Origin: Costus lasius
Taxonomy: Eukaryota; Streptophyta; Magnoliopsida; Zingiberales; Costaceae
NCBI GenBank assembly: GCA_027563935.2
Contig: CM050453.2
Coordinates: 86,278,665 to 86,342,664, forward strand
DNA length: 64,000 nt
Direction of reading: 5' to 3'
Positions 35,493 through 46,679 of this stretch are shown one piece after another; within the stretch, counting starts at the first letter, position 1; each line of letters starts with the position of its first letter. Under the pieces are notes generated by a model. It saw only the letters and a program-made list of their open reading frames with translations, did not search any database and was not told where the DNA came from. Position numbers and translations under genes: made by a program.

Positions 35493-37041
35493 TGATGTAG
35501 GGACGTCTCCAAGGATCTCAAAGGATTTAATTATGTTTGATGTTATTTTGAAAACTTGTTGCATGTTGGTATTTTGGGATTGTATGTTGCAACATTATCT
35601 TTAATTTCTGCACTTATGGTTAATGTTGTAGTTAGGATTAGTCTAGGATTTATTTTCATTAAGCATGTTTTATTTCCTAGATGATGTAGTAGGTTGTTCT
35701 TTAGCCTAGGTTTTATTGCACCTGTAATTCACTACAAGGCACCAACTCCTTCCCAAGACTCAAGATCAGCCCTCCATCAAAGCTCCTCAAAGAAAAGATA
35801 ACATCCATCATCCATCAAGGTTTGCACACTTATTGGCGCCACCCCCCAAGGCACTAAACCACCTTCATGACACATGGATGCCACCTCATCATGCCTACAT
35901 GTCATGGGCGCCCAAATCAGGTCAAAATCTTCAAGGGGTGCCACTTCAAAGTCAACACTCAATTCAGCCACCAATAAGCTTCAAGACATCCCTTCATCCA
36001 CCAATGAGAAGCCATGCGCCAACTCAATTCAAGAGATTCACTTGGCGCCACACAAATTCAGAATTCAAGTCTCCACCTCCACATTCCACCAATGGGAAAC
36101 AAAGCACCCCTTCATGCGCATTGAAGAAGCCAACCATACAACCTCAAAATACCATCCAAAGCAACCTTGCAAAAGCACCTCTCCACCAGCCAATAACGTG
36201 CAAACATATCCACCAAGTAATTAACATCATCTGGATGCGCCAAAGACATCTCTTCAGTCGAGGTCTTCCACACCTCTCCAACAACCAATGAAAAGCAAGC
36301 AACCAGCTCCAACGTCACCTTGCACAAGCATGCAAATCTCAGCCAACTGTTCACCAATCTCAGCGGATCACAAGCATGCGCATTCAGAAATTCTAGATAA
36401 TGCCAGCTAATTCACATGCGCCAAAGAAATCTTTACAGCAGCTCGAATTGCTTCGTTCACAAGTAAAGAGGAGCCCAAGAGTCTAATTCATCCTCATCAC
36501 CCATTTGAAAGGAAGAGATGGCAGCCGATAGATCCATTGAGTGCTTATGTTAATGTTGAGGGTGAAAAGGCTATAAAACTAATGTAATTCTCATGTTTTG
36601 AGTAGTGAAGTCGGAAATATTTTGAATCTAAAAAAAAACCTTGCTTGGTTTGTTTGTGCCAAGAATGGAGCTTGCTCCTCTTGTGTACCGAGAGTTGAGC
36701 TTGCTCCTCTCTTATCTTTCTCTTCCCCCTTGCTTGCTAAGTTAAGGGTTCTCTTCTACTTCTCTCCTATCAATCTCTCCTCTTCTCGTCAAGACTATTT
36801 CTCTTCTCTTCACGACAACAAAATTCTTGGGAGAACCTCTCGGCAGCAACTCATTTGGCAAAGGACCAAGAAAGGGTTTGGGCCCCTTCTTTCAAGGAGG
36901 CCTCAGGTGCCTTCTTTCCCTCTCAAATCTTTAGAATCGCATGCTAGACATCCCCATGTTAGAACATTGTTTTACTGTTATTTTAGAAGAGCCCCATACC
37001 TAAGGTGATTCTTGGGCGTTAGGATATTTCATCCTTCATCA
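35493..37041 (+). repeat. 5' LTR of element E
   Basis: 1549 bp, TGATGTAGGGACG to CCTTCATCA. Positions 35493-36298 recur at 39064-39452 plus 48317-48733. Open frames here (35833-36291, 36598-37008) are LTR sequence. Confidence 0.88.
36571..36579 (+). promoter_or_regulatory. TATA-like box in element E 5' LTR
   Basis: CTATAAAAC, about 460 bp before the LTR end. It is the best TATA match in the LTR and is well placed to start transcription through the R/U5 part. The truncated 3' LTR lacks this segment. Confidence 0.45.
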
Positions 37042-37042
37042 G

Positions 37043-37054
37043 TGGTATCAGAGC
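37043..37054 (+). other. Primer-binding site, element E (initiator Met tRNA)
   Basis: TGGTATCAGAGC, one base after the 5' LTR. This confirms plus orientation and the LTR boundary. Confidence 0.9.
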
Positions 37055-37381
37055 TTACCTTAGGTGCTCTTTGTGTTTCTGAAATTTTTGGGTGCTTGCA
37101 TTTCATTTCACCTCCTGGAAATTTCTGAAATTTTCTGATTCTGACCTAACTATTCTCGGATTTGTTCTGCTGATTCTATAAGCTTCAAATAGCCGTAACA
37201 TGACCTCTAAAAAATCTGCCGTTCTCAATTGTCTTGGTGTTGATGCTTGCCGATCTTTGTTTTGCCTTCTTGGTTTATGATTTGATGCTGCAGTTACCGT
37301 TACCTACCTTCTTGCACTGATTCACTCTGAATTTCTGCATGTATAGCTGCTTTGCATTGTCATCTCTTCAAATTTTCAAAC

Positions 37382-38959
37382 ATGGCATCTAGTTTCAATC
37401 AAGAACTCGATGATCTAATTAAGTCCATGTATCAAGCGATAGTTGAGTGTAATAATCACTACATGGATGGGCTTCCAACCTATAGAATCACCCTTACATA
37501 TGATTACTTTCATACTTATACTAAAATTGATGATAAGGTGTGTAAGATTGCCATTGATGAATGCATAGGGTTCAACTTCATAACCCCCATAGCAATTGAT
37601 AAGTTCTAGTTGACCACCAAATTTAACCCAGACCCTTATACTATTATTTGGGAAGATGGAACTTGAACCTTAGTGGACCATAGTTGCCTTGTTCCTATCA
37701 AGTTAGCCACCCATGAACAAGAGGTTTGGTGTGATGTCCTGCCTTTAAAGGGTACTTATCATGTCCACCTAGGTCAGCCTTGGGTAGATAACATGGATGG
37801 ATACTACCATAGAGGAAAGGATAGCTATGTCTTGCGGATCTTCAAGCCACAGCTACACATTAGGAGGTCCAAGCCTAGAACCCCCAAGGTAGACAACTTA
37901 CCTAAGGAAACCACAGCGCCTAGTCTACCTAAACCATTCCCTATTAACATACCCTTAATTAAGCCTAATGAACATATCATCGACCAACAGCCCACTCTAG
38001 AACCCACTAAGCTGTCATCTGAATTAGAAGAAAATTCTGAAGGTGGCCCGACAATCCTCTTGGAACCCACTCTCCTACCTAAAGAAGCAAACCTCTCTGA
38101 CGTAGACCCGGTATCACAAGATAAGAAAGTTGGCCTAAATCCAATTGCACTTGAGTCAACTCCTGATTTCCCTACCAACCATATTTCTCAGCCTCAATTC
38201 AAGTCTATCATAGAAGTACTAGTGATTGATCATGCCCCAACTTCCAACCTAGGCCAGGTTAGTGCACATATTCCTCAAGGGCCAAAAATTTGTCACCGGT
38301 ACCCACTATGCTCATCTTCGTTGCCTTCACTCTTAGGGCCTGGACCCACACCTTCTAATTTGCTATTACCTCAGCCTGACCCTGAACCTGAATTGGCTGA
38401 AACTCTTGAACAAGTGCAGGAAGACACCATTCCTTTACCCTTAGCAACTTTGGTTGAGAAACCTCACACTTTGGGCAAAGATAGAACCATAGAAATTCAT
38501 GAAGAAATGTTGGATCCAATATTAATCCTAGCATCATATCTTGATCCATTCTTACACATGCCACCTCTTGCCATAAGCCCATTCCTAGGTGACTTTCTTA
38601 CTAGAGCTAGAGGCTATCCACTGGAAATCATACCCCTTAGCGACATTGGACTTTTGACTTCATGTTCACCCTCTGCAAGTTCCCAATTCAACCACCCTAC
38701 TCGCCCGAATGTGTCAGCCCCTGATTTAATGAGTTCATTGAAAATCACCATCATATATTGGACTTTACCAGCTGCTCCTTTAAGGAATGAGACTAAGAGG
38801 ACAAATACTGCCAAGTACTTGTGCTTTACTTTCAGGCATAGGGTAGCCACAAATTATCAAGATAATATGCACACATTGGGAAGGCCACCGGAGCCACGAT
38901 GGATTTTCCACTTTAATTCTCCGGAGGAGAATTCTGCAACCCCCGGAAAGCTGATGTAG
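37382..38959 (+). pseudogene. Element E ORF with gypsy protease-like segment
   Basis: One frame from the ATG at 37382 (MASSFNQELDDLIKSMYQA) to 38959, broken by TAG at 37607 and a TGA near 37664. Residues around 90-160 read NPDPYTIIWEDGT, then SCLVPIKLATHEQEVWCDVL, then HVHLGQPWVDNMDGYYHRGK. This parallels the C-terminal half of plant Ty3/gypsy retropepsins (typically PYKIGW..., DEVLCDVV, LLLGRPWQYD, GRxNxY). The catalytic Asp region is not visible. The remaining roughly 350 residues are rich in proline, leucine and acidic residues and match nothing I recognise. It looks like a gypsy internal region that has lost RT and integrase. It is not a host gene, because it lies between LTRs. Confidence 0.65.
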
Positions 38960-39045
38960 GGACCGGGAACCGAGATGACCTCTACACCCTTGGCTTGCCA
39001 CCGGAACCTCCACATGCTTCACTTTTAATTCTCCGGAGGAGAATT
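38915..39045 (+). repeat. Duplicated palindrome next to the LTR junction of element E
   Basis: The perfect inverted repeat AATTCTCC-GGA-GGAGAATT occurs at 38915-38933 and 39027-39045, and also at 35456-35474. The first internal copy is followed at 38951 by CTGATGTAGGGAC, a copy of the LTR start, so the polypurine/LTR-start junction is partly duplicated 112 bp upstream. Confidence 0.8.
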
Positions 39046-39452
39046 CCCAAAGAAGGAGATAGCTGATGTAGGGACGTCTCCAAGGATCTCAAAGGATTTA
39101 ATTATGTTTGATGTTATTTTGAAAACTTGTTGCATGTTGGTATTTTGGGATTGTATGTTGCAACATAATCTTTAATTTCTGCACTTATGGTTAATGTTGT
39201 AGTTAGGATTAGTCTAGGATTTATTTTCATTAAGCATGTTTTATTTCCTAGATGATGTAGTAGGTTGTTCTTTAGCCTAGGTTTTATTGCACCTGTAATT
39301 CACTACAAGGCACAAACTCCTTCCCAAGACTCAAGATCAGCCCTCCATCAAAGCTCCTCAAAGAAAAGATAACATCCATCATCCATCAAGGTTTGCACAC
39401 TTATTGGCGCCACCCCCCAAGGCACTAAACCACCTTCATGACACATGGATGC

Positions 39453-41399
39453 AGTTGGGAAACCCCAGGGACATTTTACAATTTTTCAGAGTTATAAGCA
39501 TACATACATACATTGCACAGCGGAAGAATGTCCCCGAAACAGGCCAGTCCCAAAAACCCAGTGAAGATCGCAAGCAAGAGAGTCGACACGATGAGTTAGG
39601 AAATACCTTAGAGCAAGATGAAGTCGATGTTGTGATAGGCGCTCAAGCGTGCGCCCTCTGCAGTCTCACACACACGGATGCCTCGAGTCCTCTTCTTCCA
39701 TGCCCGGTGCTAGCCTCGGGAAGAAGATCCAAGCCTTAGGGAGATGCTCTAATCACCTTGCGCCACCACCTAGGAGGGATGCGCCAACGAGGGTGAAGAG
39801 GAGAGGAAACTGTCAAGAGCTTTCTTCACTTGCGCCAAGAAGAAGAAAGGTAGAAGACTTGCGGCCACTTGATGGAAGAGGAAGAGGTTGCGCCACCTTT
39901 GTTCCTTGCTCTCGCCCCTCTTGTTGTGTCCACGCTTCCAAGGATGAATACTTGAAAGAGGGGGCGGCTAGGGTCACATATATAGGGCAAGTGGCGGTTA
40001 GGGCAAGGGCTAGGATCATGACAAGTGTAGGGCTAAGATGAGGAGGTTTGATGCAAGGAAAGTTTCCAAGACTTTACCATAAACTTCATTCAATCTATCC
40101 ATAATTGCCCAAGCACCATATCAGCCCAAGACATGCCTTAAAGGCATACATACCATCAAGGGTGAAGGGCTAGGCGCCAATTGCTTCCTTAATGAAGCAA
40201 TTTTGCCACCCTAACCCCATTATGCCCCTTAGGTGCCAATGGGGTTGGGCTTCTCCCCATTATACCCTTTTAGCCTCTTTTCTCTTCATGAGAACTTGTT
40301 ATTGGGCTTCATTGGATAATGAGCTAGCCCAAACTTCATCACATGGGTTGATTAAGCATTTGGATCCAATCCTATGCAACCCTAATCCAAATGTGACCAA
40401 CCATGGTCAAATACGGGTCAACCTGCCAAAAATGAAGTTTGGCTCCAATAACATTCTTCCATCTCATCAGGCCCATTGGCACTGATGAAATCTCCCATTA
40501 GATCCGAGTTATCCAATAACTCGATCATAAGGCTTCCCGATCAATATGAGAACTCAAGTATCAAGGTGTGCGACCCTGTAGGTTCCTCTGACTCTGGCAG
40601 TGCTGACCAAAGGTCACCACAAGCAGTGAGTGACACCTAGCAGTGCATCGCTGCTACCCAGGTCATTGGAATGGATATCGACATCAACATCCCCATCATC
40701 GCAACTAGGTACAGATGCATTACAGTCTCTTCGCCGAACTGATATCCGATTGGACAAGTGTGTCACCACTTGTTTTCACCCAATCACATGGCTATGACTA
40801 AAACAGGTTCTCACCTGGGTATAGTCATACACTCTCAGTCATAGAACCATAGAGGAGCTCCATGGATATCATACTTCCCTAAGGAAGGGGCAAATCCTAT
40901 GTCTGTCCATTGACCTTCTCATATGGGTCGTGACATGCTCAATGACAACCGTTATGACCTCCCAACTACGGCGAGGTGTTAGGTTGTATCAAAGCAAATC
41001 CCTAACCATATAGAATGGCCAATGACATCAAGTCAAGGGATCAATGCATCTCCTATTACTTGTGAGGATAACTCATGACACCAAGTCATAGCCTCACAGC
41101 GGGTCTATCCAGTATATCTTCCAATGATATACCCATGTGTCTGCGTTAGCACCACGTGCCTAACCAGCCCACATACCAGTCTCACAAGTACCATAGCTGT
41201 CCCATATTCACTAAGGTACATCGACTGGGGACTATAGTTCGAGCACAGATCCAATCTGTCTCTAGGGACATTATCATGTTAGTACATGTGCGCAGATGTA
41301 AACAAACATAGATAATGACAATGCCAGAATGATATAAATATCAAAGTCAAGTAGTACACAAGTGGACCAAAACTAGGTCCTATGGCATATACACCAACA
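39453..41399 (-). repeat. 3' LTR of copia element D
   Basis: 1947 bp. The terminal TG is changed to AG at 39453; the inner end is CATATACACCAACA. Compared with the other LTR it keeps 300 bp (41040-41339) and 16 bp (around 39985) that the other has lost. Confidence 0.9.
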
Positions 41400-41420
41400 A
41401 TCTCCCACTTGCACTAAGAC

Positions 41421-44400
41421 CTAGAAGTTGAGGAATCTCAACCCCACATCTCTAGCGTGACCATCATGCTTCTGCTGCGCCAAACCCTTGGTCAATGGGT
41501 TTGCCAGATTGTTCTCTGTGTCAACTCTGCTACTCTTGACATCACCTCTGTCAGTGATCTCTCTGATCAGGTGAAATCTTCTGAGTATGTGTTTGGATCT
41601 TTGATGAGACCGTGGTTCCTTGGCTTGTGCAATTGCTCCATTATTGTCACAGTAGAGTTCAATGGGATCCATTGCACTAGGGACCACATGAAGATCACAT
41701 AAGAACTTTCTTATCCAAACGGCTTCCTTGGCTGCCTCAGAAGCGGCCACATACTCAGCCTCGGTTGTAGAATCTGCTATGGTGGATTGCTTGAAGCTCT
41801 TCCAGCATACAGCGCCTCCATTTATCTTGAACACATAGCCGGCCTGCGATCTAAAGTCGTCAGGGTCAGACTGGAATGATGCATCAATATAGCTCTGCAT
41901 ACTGAGCTCTTCCTGTCCTCCATAGACCAAGAACAAATCCTTAGTTCTTCTCAGATACTTTAGGATGTTCTTTACAGCCACCCAGTGCTGCAGACCTGGA
42001 TTGGATCGGTATCGGCTGGTTATGCTTACAGCATATGCCACATCTGGTCTAGTACACAACATTGCATACATGATCGATCCTATTGCCGAAGCATAAGGAA
42101 TTCGACTCATGTCATCCCTCTCAGCCTGTGTTGTAGGACACTGGCTTTTTGAGAGAGTAAGGCCATGTCTTACTGGAAGGTATCCTTTCTTGGATTGCTC
42201 CAAGTTGAACCTCTCCAGGACCTTATCAATGTAGGTACTCTGACTAAGGGACAGGAGCCTCTTGGATCTATCCCGGTAGATCCTTATGCCTAGTATATAG
42301 GCGGCCTCCCCTAAGTCTTTCATCTCGAAACACTTTCCTAACCATGTCTTCACAGCTTGAAAACTAGGGATGTCATTTTCGATGAGCAGTATGTCATCGA
42401 CATACATGACCAGAAAAGTCACCAAGCTCCCACTGAATTTTCTGTATACACAGGCGTCATCTTCACTTTTGATAAAGCCATAATCTCTCACGGCTTCATC
42501 AAATCGAAGATTCCAACTTCGAGATGCTTGCTCTAATCCATAAATGGATCTCTTTAGCCTGCAGACCTTACTAGCTTCTGCAGGATGGATGAAGCCATCA
42601 GGTTGTGACATATACACATCCTCAGTCAGCTTCCCGTTAAGGAACGCTGTCTTCACATCCATCTGCCATATCTCATAGTCATGATATGCTGCTATAGCAA
42701 GCAGAATCCGAATAGATTTGATCATGGCAACTGGCGAGAAGGTTTCATCATAGTCCACCTCGTGGACTTGTTTAAATCCTTTAGCCACTAGTCTACCCTT
42801 ATAGGTAACTATATTGTCATCCATGTCTGTCTTCCTCTTGAAGACCCATTTACACCCTATGGGTTTTACCCCATCAGGCAGCTCAACCAAATCCCAGACT
42901 TGGTTAGCCAACATGGAATCCATCTCGGATCGCATGGCGTCAAGCCATCTCTCGGAGTCCGGTCCACTGACCGCCTCATCATAGGTTCTGGGTTCATCCT
43001 CAATGATGAAGATCTCATCATGTTGAGTCGGCAATGACCCGTACCTTTCAGGTGCACGACAAATTCTCCCAGACCTATGCGGGACCTGTGTCTGAGCCTC
43101 AGGTTGGCTAGCAACCGGTGCAGGCGGCTCAGATTCCATCTCTTTGTCTTGTGCTTGCACTTGGACCTCATCCAAGTCAAACTTCCTCCCACTAACTTCT
43201 TTCATGAGAAATTCTTTCTCTAGAAAGACAGCACCCCGAGCAACAAAAACTTTGTTCTCAGTTGGGACATAGAAGTAGTATCCTTTAGTTTCCTTAGGAT
43301 ACCCCACAAACACGCATTTATCAGATCTAGGTTCTAGCTTGCTAGAATCCTGACGTTTGACATAAGCCTCACATCCCCAGATCTTGATAAAAGTGAGATT
43401 AGGGCGTCTCCCACTCCACATCTCGTATGGTATTTTGGAGACACTCTTAGATGGAACGTAATTCAGTATTAGAGAAGCTGCCTCTAGTGCATGCCCCCAG
43501 AATGAGGGAGGTAGAGTTGCATGACTCATCATAGATCGAACCATATCCAATAAAGTTTGATTTCTCCTTTTAGACACACCATTCCATTGAGGTGTTCCAG
43601 GAGGAGTGAGTTGGGATATGATCCCAGACTCTCTCAAATAGTCAAAGAACTCACCACTCAAGTACTCTCCACCTCGATCTGATCGAAGAGCTTTAATGGA
43701 TCTTCCAAGCTGGTTCTCTACTTCATTCTTGAACTCCTTGAATTTCTCAAAGGACTCAGATTTATGTCTCATTAAGTAGACATAACCATACCTACTGAAG
43801 TCATCAGTGAAGGTAATGAAGTAGTTGTACCCTCCTCTGGCTTGTTTATTGAAAGCCCACACACATCAGTATGTATGAGATCCAATAAACCTCCTGCCCT
43901 CTCACCAATCTTGGTGAAGGGCGGCTTTGTCATTTTCCCTAATAAACAAGGTTCATAAGTATCAAATTCCTCCAAGGAACTTGAATCTAACAATCCATTT
44001 GCATGGAGTTGTTGGATGCGATTCTTGTTTATATGAGCTAATCGACAGTGCCATAGGAAAGCACCAACAGAACCACTCAGTTTGGTCCTTTTATTACTTA
44101 TGTTACAAATAGAACTTTCCATATCCAAGATATATAGACCATTGCACAAAGTACCCTTCCCATAGAACATATTTGCAAATGAAAAAGAACAAGAGTTCTT
44201 ATTTATTTCAAACTTAAATCCCTTCTTTGCTAAGCAAGGAATGGATACAATGTTCTTAGTAAGTGAAGGTACACAAAAGCAATTATCTAGTTCTAATTGA
44301 AGTCCAGAAGGCAAGGAGAGAGTCAAAACGCCTACAGCAACAGCAGCAACCTGTGCCCCATTTCCAACGCGTAGGTCAATCTCTCCAGGTCGCACCGATC

Positions 44401-45025
44401 TACTTTTCTTGAGCCCCTGCATATTTGTACAAATATGAGCCCCACATGCGGTATCCAATACCCATGACATAGAAGTAGAAAGGTTGACTTTTGTAACATA
44501 AATACCTGAGCATGAAGACGAAGCCTTGCCTCTCTTCTTCTCATCCTGAAGTCGTACTATGTCCTTTATCATGTGAGGTGGTCCTCCACATGAGTAGCAC
44601 TTATTATTCCTGACTTTTTCCATCTTTATCTTCAATGTCTTAGTTAAGCCTTTGGGCTCAACACACTGAATGTCTACTTTAGGAGGGTTGAGCTCAACCA
44701 ATGCATCAAAGAGCTGCCTTAGATTATAAATAATTTCAGATGCACTCTTAGATTCATATTGCCCTCTAAGCTCGGGCGATATGTTGGTTAGGATCAATTG
44801 TGCAACCTCCAAAGTATCAGCTTGATGCTTATCATAAGCATCCTTCTCAGCCGCTGATGCCAAGCATGGAAGTGGCTCAGGAATTGGCTTCTCAAGGACA
44901 TATAGCTTCCTCTCGAGCTTGAGCACAATTCTCAAGTTCATATACCAATCCTTTAAGTTGGATCCAACCAACTTATCCCTTTCCAGGGTAGATCGCAGTG
45001 ACCATCTGCCATTGTTCACAGCCAT
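41421..45025 (-). pseudogene. Copia D gag-pol polyprotein, frameshifted, with shortened gag and altered integrase
   Basis: The gag starts at the ATG at 45025 (MAVNNGRWSLRSTLERDKLV). Compared with B, about 102 residues of the capsid region are missing between LRQLFDALVELN and the zinc knuckle, and the knuckle reads CYSCGGPPHMIKDI, with Ile in place of the last Cys. Protease WVLDTACGAHIC is kept. A 1-base deletion near 43854 shifts the frame in the integrase just after the first catalytic Asp. The second frame (43862-41421, 813 codons) has no stops. It reads LRSDRGGEYL (second Asp) but GVSKRRNQT, with Lys (codon 43571-43569) where B and C have the catalytic Glu. RT (FLVMYVDDILLIE) and RNase H (YIDAS, TTEAEY, YCDN) follow. 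Such a protein should not integrate DNA by itself. Confidence 0.88.
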
Positions 45026-46666
45026 TGTTCTACAACAACCAAGAAACAGCAGATTAGTACTACTCCAAATCATTTAAACTGGAGTTGTTTTAAATGATTA
45101 TTGCTCCCACTATTTTAAATTCGAATTGACAACCCACAAAGTCAATCGGGAAGTTTAAGACTTCCTAGTGAGATGGGATCCTTATTTCACATGAGGCTTC
45201 GCGTCCCACGAGGGTGGGATGAGATGCACAAAGTAACCCATGTTTCCTAAGGTGGGCGCGCCGGCCGGTTGCTCCAAGCAACTCCCCTTGTTGAGATAGT
45301 CTGGGCATTTTATGTCCAGCGAGGGTTGGATACAACATGAAATCCTAACCTCTCAATGATGCCTCTAGACTTTCACCATGTGCCCAGTACATGTGAACTT
45401 CTAGTCAAGTCCATTCCTAACCGTTATGCCCAGGGCCAACGAGTTTCCTTGCGAAGGCACACCCAGGTTAAAACTGGACTGGGAAAACCATTGTCACCAC
45501 ACACTTTCTAAAGATAAGCGGGTGTGTCCCACGAGGGTGGGAAACAGTTCTCAACTCTACTGATCGATAGCTTAGTGAGGGCTACGCGTTAGAAGGCTAC
45601 TAGACTTGATATTTTATTATGAGGGTTTTTGAGGTCTCATCAATTTTATCTTATGTCTAGCAATACAGGCATTCAATCCTATAGTGACAACATGAAGATA
45701 AAACATTACAGGCATGCTTTTGGTAGATAAGGAAAGCAGTAAAAGATGATGTGATCAAAGCCCTTTCAAGACATTGAACCAACCCATGCCAAAAGGAGAT
45801 TCAACTCTTGACATAGGACTCAAGCCCCTAAAATAGACCTAGCCTAGCCACCCTCTATCTTGGTCTTCAAGGTTGGCTCCAAGGTCCTTCTCACATGGTT
45901 TAGCTCTTAAACCTTAAGGGCAGACCCCAAGGGTTCGGCCAAGGCCATGGTCTTCCTCCAATGAGGATGCGCCACAATGCAAGAAGCCAAGTTAGCTAGC
46001 TCTCAAACCCAAGGGTTCGGCCATGCCTAACTTGCGCCACTAAGCAAGCATGCGCCTCTTCCTTTGATGCTTGTTGCGCCACCATCCAAGGTATGCATGC
46101 GCCAAGTTCCAAGTACATGCGCCACCCTAATCTTCTTCTTAGTTAAAAGAAGAAAAAAAATGGGACGCAGGCCTTACAAGGATACATCACAGGCATGCAA
46201 AGGGGGGCTTGACTAATGATCACAACATCATGCACAATCAAGGTATTTACTCATGCAATTCTACATGCTCATGAAAAACATAAAATCTGAAATTTTACTT
46301 TTTCATAAAACTAGTCTCTTTTTCTCATCTTCTTCTCACAAATCTTTTGGTTAATTGCGACTTATTTTTCATGATGATTTCAGAGATCCTTTCGGCTGGC
46401 AATTTTGTCAGATCAAGAGACTTGGCCAGTCCGAAGACACAATGCCCGTCCTACTTGACAAAATTACGTGCGCCTTTGATCTTTAAATCAGACAAGAAAA
46501 ATAGTCCAAAAATCCAAAAGAGATTGACAGGATGATAGAAAAAAGAAACCCTAATTTTTCTTACTTAGAAAAATCGTTTGCCATGCATCATGCTATTGAC
46601 GAAAATAGAGATATGGCATGTGAGCATGAGAGAAAAGCGTAAAACATCGTTCGAGTCTTGCAAGTC
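45026..46666 (-). promoter_or_regulatory. 5' leader of element D with stem-loop modules
   Basis: About 1.6 kb, non-coding. Module 1 (45204-45219): TCCCAC-GAGG-GTGGGA. Module 2 (45307-45343): outer ATTTTATGT, inner CCAGC-GAGG-GTTGG, bulge ATACA, outer ACATGAAAT. Module 3 (45527-45542): TCCCAC-GAGG-GTGGGA. AGTGAGATGGGATCC lies near 45169. The part near the LTR (45780-46140) is rich in GCGCCA-type sequence with no open frame of note. Confidence 0.6.
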
Positions 46667-46678
46667 GCTCTGATACCA
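46667..46678 (-). other. Primer-binding site, element D (initiator Met tRNA)
   Basis: The minus strand reads TGGTATCAGAGC, one base inside the 5' LTR at 46680. Confidence 0.9.
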
Positions 46679-46679
46679 C

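Noticed and set aside
36598..37008. 136-codon plus frame with serine-rich translation
   Set aside because: It lies inside the element E 5' LTR downstream of its TATA-like box and ends close to the LTR edge. No domain is recognisable.
37673..38959. 428-codon plus frame as a host gene
   Set aside because: It starts from GTG, is in frame with the preceding broken frame at 37382, lies between a primer site and a polypurine-type region, and shows retropepsin blocks.
39404..39739. 111-codon plus frame crossing 39452
   Set aside because: It spans the junction of the element E LTR and the copia D LTR, so it is a chance fusion; nearly the same frame recurs at 46658-46966 in the other D LTR.
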